From Lachnospiraceae bacterium (GTDB lineage: Bacteria > Bacillota > Clostridia > Lachnospirales > Lachnospiraceae): DNA of 64,000 nucleotides. Of this stretch, positions 17,373-25,417 are shown piece by piece. Below the pieces are notes generated by a model. The model worked only from the letters and a program-made list of their open reading frames with translations. It searched no databases and was not told the DNA's origin. The stretch is from the NCBI GenBank assembly GCA_015057085.1, contig SVFB01000010.1, positions 1 to 64,000 on the forward strand, written 5' to 3'. The position numbers and the translations under genes are program-made. Every line of letters starts with the position of its first letter. Within the stretch, counting starts at the first letter, position 1.

Positions 17373-18572
17373 TTATTTTCCCGAATCCATCAATTCGACT
17401 GCTTCCTGCAATTGTAAAACAATATTTTCCCCTGTCTGCTCAGGTGTGAGTTCGCCAGCCCACATTGACCTGATATTATTTACAAAAATACTCCACAATT
17501 GACCCATTTCAGATACAGTAGGCATAGGCTCACCAACATTTATTTGTTCAATGAATGCCTTTGAGTATTCATTATCTATGATTTCATCCAAATTTTGGTC
17601 ACTTAACCTTGCAGGTATTCTATCTCCAGACTCATACAGATCTGAGGCTCCATTTTCTATGATATATGTGATAAGTTCCCATGCTTTTTCTTGATTATCA
17701 CTCTCATTACTTACAAAGCTAACCTGCGTTCCGACAGGAGTGACAAATTCCTCTCCATTGAATGTTGGCATCTTTGCTATTGCAAATGGTGTTCCTGCAG
17801 ATTCAAAACCGTCAATGTCCCACGGCCCGCCAATATAGAATGCAGTCTGCCCATTTTGAAAATTACTTCTTGCTATATCTGCAGTTACATCCGCAGATAC
17901 TAGACCATAATCATTACATAAAGAATTAATGAAATCATATGCTTCTACTGAACCCGCATTTCCAAGGCCAATGTCAGAAACATCATAAGAGCCATCTGAA
18001 TAATTAAATATGTATCCACCGCATGCTCTTACAAATCCGAGATCATAATAGATACTGGTTGCATCAAACTGAACTCCACCTAAATCAGATGCAACCTCAA
18101 TCAATTCCTCCCATGTATCCGGAACTTCACTTACTTTTTCAGTATTATAAAAAAGTGCTATTGTTTCCACTGATAAAGGAGCCGCATATCTTGTTCCATC
18201 CACATAGCAGGCCTGCACCGCTGATTCAGAAAAATCATCATCATTGTATAGTTCATCTGGTACTTTCGCCGCTATATTTGCATTTACATAGTCTGCAAGC
18301 TGGTCGTTTGGTATTCCTATAACTGCATCGGGTCCATCTGCGCTCTTCACCGCCTGTGCAAATTTTTGAACAGAAGGAGATTGATGTATTACTTCTACTT
18401 CCATTCCGTTTTCGTCTCCCCATGCGTCTGCCAACTTCTGTATGGTCTCTGCTTCAACCTCCATATTCGTCCATACAACAATTTTATTTGAACTTTCCTT
18501 GGCACCACATCCATTTAATGATGCACATGCCATAATTCCTGCTATAGCAATTGCAATTCTCTTCCTATACAT
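17373..18572 (-). CDS. Sugar-binding lipoprotein of ABC transporter (SBP family 1, GanS/MalE-like)
   Basis: 399 aa. The lipoprotein signal peptide has lipobox SLNGC near residue 22; the mature protein carries the family-1 solute-binding features IVVWTNMEVEAE, a YNTEKVSEVPDTWEEL segment and the GPWDIDGF motif. The resemblance to maltose/galactan-binding proteins and the neighbouring galactanase suggest it binds galacto-oligosaccharides. It lies 4 bases before the permease genes and 26 after GH53. Confidence 0.92.
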   Translation of the reverse strand: MYRKRIAIAIAGIMACASLNGCGAKESSNKIVVWTNMEVEAETIQKLADAWGDENGMEVEVIHQSPSVQKFAQAVKSADGPDAVIGIPNDQLADYVNANIAAKVPDELYNDDDFSESAVQACYVDGTRYAAPLSVETIALFYNTEKVSEVPDTWEELIEVASDLGGVQFDATSIYYDLGFVRACGGYIFNYSDGSYDVSDIGLGNAGSVEAYDFINSLCNDYGLVSADVTADIARSNFQNGQTAFYIGGPWDIDGFESAGTPFAIAKMPTFNGEEFVTPVGTQVSFVSNESDNQEKAWELITYIIENGASDLYESGDRIPARLSDQNLDEIIDNEYSKAFIEQINVGEPMPTVSEMGQLWSIFVNNIRSMWAGELTPEQTGENIVLQLQEAVELMDSGK

Positions 18573-18598
18573 TATTTATAGTTCCTCCATTTCCTTTC

Positions 18599-19672
18599 TC
18601 ACATCTCAGGTAGGTTAATAAGTGCTTCATTTGCATTTCCTGATGCATCGAATAGAGCCTGATTCGCCATTGCATTTCCTGCTTCTACTTCATCATGCAT
18701 ATAATGGCACCCTACCTTACTTCCCCATGTACAATCAGGGATTGGCAACCATGCAGGTTCCCAGTAAAACACACCAAGCCCGTGATTTCCTTTTACGCCT
18801 CTTACTGCTTCGATTAGATCCTTTAAAAACTTGCTCTGACCTTTTTGTGTAGCAGAATAACCTGTCGCTTTTTCCTCATCGCTGCCATATACAGCTCCAT
18901 TGCATCCTAAATTGCTAAGTGTATAGCCTATGGAAGTTTCTGCAACCATTACATCTTTATTATATCTGCTACTTATGTCATTCATATTATCAATCAGTTG
19001 ACTTATGCTGCCATTCCAATGCGGATAATATGACATTCCTATTACATCATAATCTATATTATACGGTTCAAGATCTTTAAACCACTCTCTGTATAGGGAA
19101 TTATTTGTTCCAAAATCTAAATGAAGAACTATTTTTGAGTCAGGACATATTGTTCTGGCGGCTTTTATCCCAGCACTTAATAACATGGCCATATTCTGAA
19201 CATGATCAACATGGCCGTCCGGCCACAAAAGCCCATTTGTGATTTCATTTCCGATTTGAATCATTTCCGGAACAATTCCATTTTCTTTAAGCTCATTAAG
19301 AACATTTAAAGTATATCCATACACTGTCCCTTCCAATTCGTATCCACTGATATCTGCCCATGCTTTAGGCTTAACCTGTTTGGCCGGGTCCGCCCAAAAA
19401 TCGCTATAATGGATATCCAAAAGAAGCTTCATTCCGCATGCTTTTGTTCTTTTTGCCAATTCAATTGTGGTATCCATATCATTTGTACCACCTCCGTAAC
19501 GCTCTCCATCCTTGCTATAGGGATCCCTCCATAGACGTAACCTTATCATATTCACAGAACATATGCTTAAGATTTTAAAAATATCTTCTTCTTTTCCATT
19601 AAGAAAATATTTTGCTCCATGATCTTCTAATTCTTTTATCATGGATACATCCATTCCTTTTATAAAGTACAT
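18599..19672 (-). CDS. GH53 endo-beta-1,4-galactanase (arabinogalactan endo-1,4-beta-galactosidase), no signal peptide
   Basis: About 357 aa, a TIM-barrel glycosidase that cleaves beta-1,4-galactan. The family opening FIKGMDVS, the strand motif MIRLRLWRDPY, DIHYSDFWADP, the acid/base glutamate in QIGNEI and the nucleophile in VAETSIGY are all visible. It has no secretion signal, so on its own it would be cytoplasmic. The ATG at 19672 (GGGAG 5 bases before it) is preferred over the GTG at 19678. It directly follows a carbohydrate-binding lipoprotein, and the two look like one enzyme split in two. Confidence 0.93.
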   Translation of the reverse strand: MYFIKGMDVSMIKELEDHGAKYFLNGKEEDIFKILSICSVNMIRLRLWRDPYSKDGERYGGGTNDMDTTIELAKRTKACGMKLLLDIHYSDFWADPAKQVKPKAWADISGYELEGTVYGYTLNVLNELKENGIVPEMIQIGNEITNGLLWPDGHVDHVQNMAMLLSAGIKAARTICPDSKIVLHLDFGTNNSLYREWFKDLEPYNIDYDVIGMSYYPHWNGSISQLIDNMNDISSRYNKDVMVAETSIGYTLSNLGCNGAVYGSDEEKATGYSATQKGQSKFLKDLIEAVRGVKGNHGLGVFYWEPAWLPIPDCTWGSKVGCHYMHDEVEAGNAMANQALFDASGNANEALINLPEM

Positions 19673-19674
19673 CT

Positions 19675-20289
19675 TCACTCCCTCACAAGCGTAATGTCAT
19701 CTATCGTTCCCCATCCACCAGGTGCAAGTGTTACGCTCACTCCGATTACAACATCCTGTCCATCAACTTCTATGCCCGATAACTCAGCCGTATTCCAAGC
19801 AACATAACCATCTAATGATGTTTCTATCACCTGTCTTTCTCCACCTACTTCTACGTAAAAGAAAACAGAGGCATTTTCATCACCTACATCATCGCCCTGA
19901 ATATGTCCGGTAAATTTATAAGTACCACTTTCAAGACCGGAAATTGTCTGTTCTGCCGTAAAATTCACATCAGATGATCCAGAATAAAAATGAAGTGATT
20001 GCACGCCTTCATATGCATCTGTATCGCGATCATATACATCAAGTTCTTCGGTCACATCATCAATATTGGTTACAACCCAAGGCGTAAAATCAGCATCCTC
20101 AAAACTTCCATTCACAACATAGTTTCCGCTTTCGGCATCCTTCGCGGCATCTGCTGTTGTTGCTGCCTCTGATGTTATTGAAGCTTCTGACGTCGTTTCA
20201 CTGTTTAATGATGTTTCACTATTTCCACATCCCGAAAAGCTAGATACCACCATTACTGCCATAGTTATTGCCATAATCCTTTTTTTCAT
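19675..20289 (-). CDS. Carbohydrate-binding lipoprotein (CBM61-like galactan-binding module)
   Basis: About 204 aa. The lipoprotein signal has lipobox SFSGC near residue 21, then a Ser/Thr/Ala/Glu-rich linker of about 40 residues, then a beta-sandwich of about 145 residues. The sandwich shows the NGSFEDADFTPW opening and WGTIDDITL ending typical of CBM61/CBM4-like modules. It probably holds galactan at the cell surface. AAGGAGG precedes the ATG at 20289. In related GH53 enzymes such a module is fused to the catalytic domain; here the stop lies two bases before the GH53 ATG. Confidence 0.8.
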   Translation of the reverse strand: MKKRIMAITMAVMVVSSFSGCGNSETSLNSETTSEASITSEAATTADAAKDAESGNYVVNGSFEDADFTPWVVTNIDDVTEELDVYDRDTDAYEGVQSLHFYSGSSDVNFTAEQTISGLESGTYKFTGHIQGDDVGDENASVFFYVEVGGERQVIETSLDGYVAWNTAELSGIEVDGQDVVIGVSVTLAPGGWGTIDDITLVRE

Positions 20290-20324
20290 CTTGTCCTCCT
20301 TACAGTTAATCATTTATTAGAATA

Positions 20325-20343
20325 TTAGTAAATCATTTACTAA
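20325..20343. promoter_or_regulatory. LacI-type operator overlapping the galactan operon start
   Basis: TTAGTAAAT-C-ATTTACTAA is a perfect 19-bp palindrome with a central base, placed over the expected transcription start of the operon promoter. A 15/19 match lies upstream of the lacI-type gene at 21499-21517. It is the likely site of the regulator encoded at 20488-21471. Confidence 0.78.
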
Positions 20344-20347
20344 CTGA

Positions 20348-20376
20348 ATTGTATTCCCTCAAATTCTCACTGTCAA
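20348..20376 (-). promoter_or_regulatory. SigmaA promoter of the galactan operon
   Basis: On the minus strand there is a perfect -35 box TTGACA and a -10 box TACAAT, 17 bases apart. The start would fall near 20341, inside the operator, and the operon's first ATG is at 20289. Confidence 0.85.
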
Positions 20377-20437
20377 TCCTCTTATTTATTTTTGTCAAAT
20401 CTCTTATTTTTTACTTTATTTTTTGTGCAATAACGAC

Positions 20438-20474
20438 AAAAAAAACTGGTCACTTACTATGTAACCAGTTTCAA
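20438..20474 (-). terminator. Terminator of the lacI-type gene
   Basis: AAACTGGTTAC-ATAGTAA-GTGACCAGTTT followed by a T8 tract on the minus strand, directly after the regulator's stop codon and before the operon promoter. Confidence 0.8.
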
Positions 20475-20487
20475 CCTATGTATTTTG

Positions 20488-21471
20488 TTATGTACTTTTT
20501 CTAAACACCGGAAGACCGTTTACAAATACTGTCTTTGTAATCTTGCTTCCATTTAGAACCTTATTTCTTAAAAGATCAAATGCTGTTTCACATATGGTAG
20601 CATAATCCACATGAAATGTCGTAAGAGGTGGCGATACATATCTTGCAACATTTATATCATTGATACTAAAAACCTTTACCTTATCAGGAATACTGATATT
20701 ATTCTCATTAAATGCCTGTAATAATCCTACAGCTAAGGTATCGCACGCAACGCAGATTGCTTCTGGAATATTCTTATTCTTTATCATCTGCAAGCCTGCT
20801 TTATAGCCCTCATCTACAGTGAAATCATCTGTGATATAAATATAATCTTCATCTAAACATTTATAATAAATTGCACTCTGTCTAAATGACCATTCTCTTA
20901 CATCCATTGAAGGCTTACCGGTGTCGATATCCTTATCGGTTCCTCCAACAAATCCAATCTTTTTTACACCTGATTCCATATAATAATCGACCATCTGCGT
21001 TATAAATGAATCAAGATTTGGACGTACTGAATCAAATAATTTTTCATCAGGTGAATTCCCTATAAATACACCCTTTTTACAACGTTTATATAACTTGTGA
21101 ATTTCACTTCTATTCATCCATCCAATCGCTACAAATGCTGTTGTATTATTCGGAATCGCATCAATACCGTCATCTTTTGTAATGACTGATAACTCTATAT
21201 TAACTTTTGCGGCCTGCTTCTTTAATTCATCACGAAGAGACGTATAATAAATATCCTCAAGCTCATCTATCGCATCGTGCCAATACACTAGAACTACATT
21301 CTCAATCTTAGGATATATAACCTTTTTTTTATATCCTATTTTTTCAGCTGTAGCAAATATAGCTTCCTTTGTCTCAGCACTCACTGATATTCCATCATCA
21401 TAATTAAGCACTCTTGATACAGCTGCACTCGATACGCCTACTATTTCAGCTATTTCCTTGATTGTTGCCAT
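20488..21471 (-). CDS. LacI family transcriptional regulator of the galactan operon
   Basis: 327 aa. The N-terminal HTH and hinge helix (TIKEIAEIVGVSSAAVSRVLN) are canonical, and a periplasmic-binding-like effector domain of about 270 residues follows (NSPDEKLFDSVRPN, GFVGGTDKDIDTGK). It most likely represses the galactan transporter, GH53 and lipoprotein genes until a galactoside binds. An operator-like sequence upstream of its own ATG suggests autoregulation. GAGGGATAAGG precedes the start. Confidence 0.92.
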   Translation of the reverse strand: MATIKEIAEIVGVSSAAVSRVLNYDDGISVSAETKEAIFATAEKIGYKKKVIYPKIENVVLVYWHDAIDELEDIYYTSLRDELKKQAAKVNIELSVITKDDGIDAIPNNTTAFVAIGWMNRSEIHKLYKRCKKGVFIGNSPDEKLFDSVRPNLDSFITQMVDYYMESGVKKIGFVGGTDKDIDTGKPSMDVREWSFRQSAIYYKCLDEDYIYITDDFTVDEGYKAGLQMIKNKNIPEAICVACDTLAVGLLQAFNENNISIPDKVKVFSINDINVARYVSPPLTTFHVDYATICETAFDLLRNKVLNGSKITKTVFVNGLPVFRKST

Positions 21472-21498
21472 CCTTATCCCTCACACCATCTGCATTTT

Positions 21499-21517
21499 CT
21501 AATAAATAATTTACTAT
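21499..21517. promoter_or_regulatory. Second LacI operator (autoregulatory site)
   Basis: CTAATAAATAATTTACTAT matches the galactan operon operator at 15 of 19 positions and keeps its dyad symmetry. It lies about 30 bases upstream of the regulator's start codon. Confidence 0.6.
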
Positions 21518-21592
21518 ACTTTTTACTTGATAGCAACTTCAAAATGATGCTTGTTCGAAATATCATGCAACAATGCTGCCAAATCTACGCAC

Positions 21593-21634
21593 AAAAAAGA
21601 CACTATCCGGATTTGACTCCAAATAGTGTCTTAT
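21593..21634 (-). terminator. Terminator of the rpsF-ssb-rpsR operon
   Basis: GACACTATTTGG - 8-base loop - CCGGATAGTGTC followed by TTTTTT on the minus strand, 12 bases beyond the rpsR stop. Confidence 0.88.
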
Positions 21635-21645
21635 AAATTCAAGAA

Positions 21646-21900
21646 TTATTCCTGTACGTATGGCATAAGTGCAACGTGACGAGCACGCTTGATTGCTACT
21701 GTAAGAGCTCTCTGATGCTTTGCACAGTTTCCAGTGATACGACGTGGAAGGATTTTTCCTCTTTCAGATACGTATCTCTTTAACTTGTTTGTATCCTTGT
21801 AATCGATTACATTATCTTTTCCACAGAATACGCAAACCTTTTTTCTTCTACGAATTGGACGTCTCTTTGCTGGAGCGCCATCTTCTCTATTAAAAGCCAT
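21646..21900 (-). CDS. rpsR: 30S ribosomal protein S18
   Basis: 84 aa. An N-terminal basic tail ([10 protein letters not shown]), a CVFC...C zinc-type cysteine set, and the strongly conserved S18 core [22 protein letters not shown] are present. It binds the platform of the 30S subunit as a partner of S6. It follows ssb by 17 bases, and its order with rpsF and ssb is the standard bacterial arrangement. Having the cysteines suggests the zinc-binding paralogue type. Confidence 0.98.
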   Translation of the reverse strand: MAFNREDGAPAKRRPIRRRKKVCVFCGKDNVIDYKDTNKLKRYVSERGKILPRRITGNCAKHQRALTVAIKRARHVALMPYVQE

Positions 21901-21917
21901 GAATTTTTCCTCCTGTT

Positions 21918-22361
21918 TTAATTAAACGGTAAATCCTCTTCAATTCCGTCAGGGATATTCATGAATCCGCTATCTGCACCGCTTGGTTCAGGTGCACCGG
22001 CTGGAGCAAAGCCTCCGCCATTGCTTCCTGATGAAGCAGACTTGCTTTCTGCGAACTCGACATTCTCTACAACAACATCCGTTGTGTATACCTTCTGTCC
22101 ATCTTTATTTGTATAACTTCCGGTCTGAATACGACCTTCCACTACAAACTTGGTACCCTTACGGCCGAAGCGCTCAAGGAATTCTGCAGTCTTACCAAAT
22201 GCCACACAGTTAATGAAATCTGTGTTTTGATCTTCACCCTGTCTTTGAAAGCGACGATCAACAGCAAGGCTAAAACGTGCAACTGCCCTAGCGTTGTCCC
22301 CCTGGGAATATCTGATTTCCGCATCGCGGGTTAATCTTCCCATCAAAATAACTTTATTCAT
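21918..22361 (-). CDS. ssb: Single-stranded DNA-binding protein
   Basis: 147 aa. The OB-fold domain occupies about residues 1-105 ([35 protein letters not shown]), followed by a short Gly/Ser/Pro linker and the acidic C-terminal tip IEEDLPFN that recruits partner proteins. It coats single-stranded DNA in replication and repair. It lies between rpsF and rpsR as in most Firmicutes. Confidence 0.98.
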   Translation of the reverse strand: MNKVILMGRLTRDAEIRYSQGDNARAVARFSLAVDRRFQRQGEDQNTDFINCVAFGKTAEFLERFGRKGTKFVVEGRIQTGSYTNKDGQKVYTTDVVVENVEFAESKSASSGSNGGGFAPAGAPEPSGADSGFMNIPDGIEEDLPFN

Positions 22362-22383
22362 ACCTTATCCTACTTTCTAAGTT

Positions 22384-22674
22384 CTACTGCTCGTCTTTCT
22401 TGACGCATAAGAAACGAAGAACGTTGTCCATGATACGAACATCCATCTCGATCTTTGCTGGAGCTGTTGGCTCTGCATCGAACTGGATAAAATAGTAGAA
22501 GCCTTCTGGCTGATGCTGAATCTCGTAAGCGAGTCTCTTCTTGCCCTGCTCCTCTACTTCTGTTACAGTACCGCCGGCACGAGTGATATACTCTTTTGCC
22601 TTCTCTACTACTGCAGCTCTCGCATCATCTTCGATCTTTGCGCTAACGACCAGTGCTAATTCATACTTTGTCAT
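22384..22674 (-). CDS. rpsF: 30S ribosomal protein S6
   Basis: 96 aa, ferredoxin-like ribosomal protein that pairs with S18 on the 30S platform. KYELALVVSAKI opens it, and QGKKRLAYEIQHQPEGFYYFIQF is the family core. The ATG at 22674 with AAAGGAGG upstream is chosen over the earlier in-frame start. It is first in the operon; a hairpin just before its ribosome site may be an S6:S18 regulatory target. Confidence 0.97.
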   Translation of the reverse strand: MTKYELALVVSAKIEDDARAAVVEKAKEYITRAGGTVTEVEEQGKKRLAYEIQHQPEGFYYFIQFDAEPTAPAKIEMDVRIMDNVLRFLCVKKDEQ

Positions 22675-22701
22675 GCGATTTTTACCTCCTTTTGGTCTCT
22701 G

Positions 22702-22728
22702 GCCCGTAATCAATATTGTCTTACGAGC
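22702..22728 (-). promoter_or_regulatory. Leader hairpin before rpsF, candidate S6:S18 control site
   Basis: GCTCGTAA and TTACGGGC form an 8-bp stem (one G-T pair) around 11 bases, ending about 10 bases before the rpsF Shine-Dalgarno. S6:S18 autoregulatory structures are known in rpsF leaders, but I cannot confirm the specific bulged CCG signature here. Confidence 0.4.
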
Positions 22729-22755
22729 AAGGAATTTAATATACCACGAGTTGAT

Positions 22756-22784
22756 ATGATACCACGTTTACTCAAGTATTTCAA
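22756..22784 (-). promoter_or_regulatory. SigmaA promoter of rpsF-ssb-rpsR
   Basis: On the minus strand TTGAAA and TATCAT are separated by 17 bases. The -10 region overlaps one copy of a CGTGGTAT direct repeat that recurs 17 bases on. Confidence 0.75.
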
Positions 22785-22800
22785 GGGGTTTTTCAAAATT

Positions 22801-22998
22801 TTACTGCTCCTCTTTTTTCGTCAACCCTCGTGTATTTTTCTCCACCAATTTACGCGCAATCATCACCTGATGACCACATCCCATGCATTTGAGACGGAAA
22901 TCTGCCCCTACTCTTAAAATCTCCCATTCGTGACTGCCGCATGGGTGCGCTTTTTTTAGTTTTACAATATCTCCAACTTCGTATTTGTATTCGTTCAT
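22801..22998 (-). CDS. DUF951 domain-containing protein
   Basis: 65 aa, a complete DUF951 protein. YEVGDIVKLKKAHPCGSHEW and the LKCMGCGHQVMIAR cysteine pair are family hallmarks and suggest a small zinc-ribbon or nucleic-acid-binding fold; the role is not known. Its ATG overlaps the sirtuin stop as ATGA, so it is translationally coupled to it. The longer ORF-track start lies inside the sirtuin gene and is rejected. Confidence 0.92.
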   Translation of the reverse strand: MNEYKYEVGDIVKLKKAHPCGSHEWEILRVGADFRLKCMGCGHQVMIARKLVEKNTRGLTKKEEQ

Positions 22999-23750
22999 AA
23001 TGTAATACCCTGCTTCTTGGCCAATTCGCGGCACACCGCGCCGATTTTCTCTCTGATGATAATGGTATTTTCCGCACCTCTTACATGCAGCTCGCTTTGG
23101 TTGATAATCACCAGATACTTTCCTCTAAAATAGTTGATAAAAGAAGCTGCCGGATAAACAGTCAGCGAAGTTCCGCCGATGATGAGCATATCTGCTTCGG
23201 CGATTGCATGCACTGCCTGACTCACATCCCAATCCGGAAGTCCTTCCTCATATAGTGTTATATCCGGGCGAATGATTCCTCCACATTCGCAATGTGGCAC
23301 CGCTTCCTTTGACTCAAAAATATAATCCATGGGATATTTCTTTCCACAATTCATGCAGTAATTGCGCAATGCGCTTCCATGAATTTCAAAGACATTCTTG
23401 CTTCCGGCTTTTTGGTGTAATCCATCGATATTTTGAGTGACAATGCCATTCAATTTGCCCATTTCTTCTAACTTTGCAAGATACTTATGGGCGTCGTTCG
23501 GCTGAATGTCTCGAGTGTCCATTTTCTGTCTATGAAACTCAAAATAGACATCTGGTTTGTCTCTAAGACAACTATGACTCAAAAGATACTCCGGCTGATA
23601 CATATCAAATCGCACATCATGCTGATTGTACAAACCATCCTTACTTCGAAAATCCGGCACACCGCTTTCCGTCGACACACCTGCTCCCCCAAAGAAGCAA
23701 ATCTTCTTTGCATCATCCATCCATTCCAATAGTTGATCAAGATTCTCCAT
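22995..23750 (-). CDS. cobB: NAD-dependent protein deacylase, sirtuin (SIR2/CobB family)
   Basis: About 251 aa. Sirtuin motifs are GAGVSTESGVPDFRSKDGLY, the catalytic QNIDGLHQKAGS with its histidine, the zinc cysteines CMNCGKKYP...CECGG, and GGTSLTVYPAA. It removes acyl groups from lysines using NAD. I chose the ATG at 23750 (GGGGG 7 bases upstream); the ORF-track form is 14 residues longer. It is followed by DUF951 with a 4-base overlap. Confidence 0.95.
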   Translation of the reverse strand: MENLDQLLEWMDDAKKICFFGGAGVSTESGVPDFRSKDGLYNQHDVRFDMYQPEYLLSHSCLRDKPDVYFEFHRQKMDTRDIQPNDAHKYLAKLEEMGKLNGIVTQNIDGLHQKAGSKNVFEIHGSALRNYCMNCGKKYPMDYIFESKEAVPHCECGGIIRPDITLYEEGLPDWDVSQAVHAIAEADMLIIGGTSLTVYPAASFINYFRGKYLVIINQSELHVRGAENTIIIREKIGAVCRELAKKQGITL

Positions 23751-23813
23751 ACTGCTGCCCCCATTCTTTTGAATCAAAGCTATACATTTCATTTTTCACA
23801 TCTCATCTACATG

Positions 23814-24653
23814 CTATGATAATAATGCTTGATAAATATCTCTCTTGCTCACACCGCGGTCTTTTGCAACCAGCTTCATGGCTTCTTTTTTATCGATTCC
23901 CTGAGAAAGATAGTATTCCATATGATCTTCGATACTCATTTCTTCCCAGGAAGCGCGCGCTTCTTCTTGAATCTGCTCGTGACTTTTTCCTTTTATGACA
24001 AGTACATACTCGCCTCTTGGCTCCTGTTCTTCATAAAGCCGCAAAGCATCTTCAATCGTTGTCTTATGTTTCTTTTCGTGTTTTTTTGTCAGCTCTTTGC
24101 AAATGGTAAGCTCACGATTTCCCAAGGTATCGAGCAATTCTTCCAATGTGCGCACCAGTCGATGAGGCGCCTCATACATCACGATGGTTCTTGTCTCGGA
24201 CTTTAAATCCTCCAAAATCTTCGCCCGTTCCTTCTTGTCTCTCGGCAAAAAAGCTTCAAAGGCAAACCGTCTCGTCTCTTGTCCCGACATAGTCAGCGCT
24301 GTCACACAGGCCACCGGTCCCGGAAGTGAAGTCACCGGAATTCCTTCTTCATAGCAGATTCGCACGATATCTTCACCTGGATCCGAAATCCCCGGAGTTC
24401 CGGCATCTGTGATAAGTGCAATGTTCTTGCCCTCTCGCATCAAATCCACCAATTTATATGCCTTTTCGATTTTATTGAATTCATGATAACTCGTCATCGG
24501 CGTTTTGATCTCAAAATGATTCAAAAGCTTAATGGAGTTTCTCGTGTCCTCCGCCGCAATCAGATCCACTTCTTTTAAAGTGCGAAGCACTCTAAATGTA
24601 ATATCCTCCAGATTGCCGATTGGCGTGGCGCACAGATACAAGGTTCCGCTCAT
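23814..24653 (-). CDS. rsmI: 16S rRNA (cytidine(1402)-2'-O)-methyltransferase
   Basis: 279 aa, tetrapyrrole-methylase fold. The motifs ATPIGNLEDITFRVL, AAEDTRNSIKLLNHF, TDAGTPGISDPGE and LPGPVACVTAL are those of RsmI, which 2'-O-methylates C1402 in the ribosomal P site with RsmH. Its start overlaps the trmN stop by 4 bases. The position at the end of the yaa/yab cluster matches Bacillus yabC. Confidence 0.96.
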   Translation of the reverse strand: MSGTLYLCATPIGNLEDITFRVLRTLKEVDLIAAEDTRNSIKLLNHFEIKTPMTSYHEFNKIEKAYKLVDLMREGKNIALITDAGTPGISDPGEDIVRICYEEGIPVTSLPGPVACVTALTMSGQETRRFAFEAFLPRDKKERAKILEDLKSETRTIVMYEAPHRLVRTLEELLDTLGNRELTICKELTKKHEKKHKTTIEDALRLYEEQEPRGEYVLVIKGKSHEQIQEEARASWEEMSIEDHMEYYLSQGIDKKEAMKLVAKDRGVSKRDIYQALLS

Positions 24654-25402
24654 ACGCTCTTCTTTCCGTAAATTTCCAATATTTCGTCTGTATATACATT
24701 TTGTTCTTTGTAAACCACCAAAGGCTTTTCTACTGTCAAACGGCTCTTTCCCCCTCGGCTTCCTTCGATGAGAACCATATTAGGCTCCTTATCTGCATAA
24801 GGATGCACTAGCCGCATTCGCTTTGGCTCTATTCTATATTGCACCATCATTGCAAAAATTTCAGCCAGTCGAAATGGCCGGTGAACCATATAAAATCTGC
24901 CCTGGGGCTTCAATAGTTTCGCGCTTTCTCTGATGATATCTTCTAAATTGCATAGCACCTCGTGGCGCGCGATTGCCTTTGGCTCAAACTCGTTTTTGAT
25001 GCCATGCATCCCAATCATATATGGTGGATTGGTAGTGATGACATCGAAAGTTGAGGCGCCGAATTGCTTCGATGCCTCTTTAATATCTCCCACTTCGATG
25101 GAGACTTTGTCTTCAATTTCGTTATAGCGCACGCTTCGCTGCGCCATTTCTGCGCTTTCAGGCTGTATTTCAAGACCTATATAAGTTCCACAGTCATATC
25201 TTGCTTCCATCAGGATCGGAATGATTCCCGTTCCTGTTCCCAGATCCAATATTCGCTCTCCTTCCTTTGCTTTCGCAAAGTTTGCCAGAAGAACTGCATC
25301 CATTCCAAAGCAAAATCGCGATGGGTCCTGAATAATGTGATAGCCCTTGCGCTCCAAGTCATCTACGCGCTCATACTCGCGCACCAACTGCTCTTTTCCC
25401 AT
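24650..25402 (-). CDS. trmN: tRNA1(Val) (adenine(37)-N6)-methyltransferase family protein
   Basis: About 250 aa, class I SAM-dependent methyltransferase. The SAM site is LDLGTGTGIIPIL and the N6-adenine catalytic motif is NPPY. It corresponds to Bacillus YabB in the same cluster position, so tRNA modification is the likely role. GGGA lies 6 bases before the ATG at 25402; the earlier ATG two codons upstream is too close to that site. It overlaps rsmI downstream. Confidence 0.9.
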   Translation of the reverse strand: MGKEQLVREYERVDDLERKGYHIIQDPSRFCFGMDAVLLANFAKAKEGERILDLGTGTGIIPILMEARYDCGTYIGLEIQPESAEMAQRSVRYNEIEDKVSIEVGDIKEASKQFGASTFDVITTNPPYMIGMHGIKNEFEPKAIARHEVLCNLEDIIRESAKLLKPQGRFYMVHRPFRLAEIFAMMVQYRIEPKRMRLVHPYADKEPNMVLIEGSRGGKSRLTVEKPLVVYKEQNVYTDEILEIYGKKSV

Positions 25403-25417
25403 AACCATTCCCGTTTG

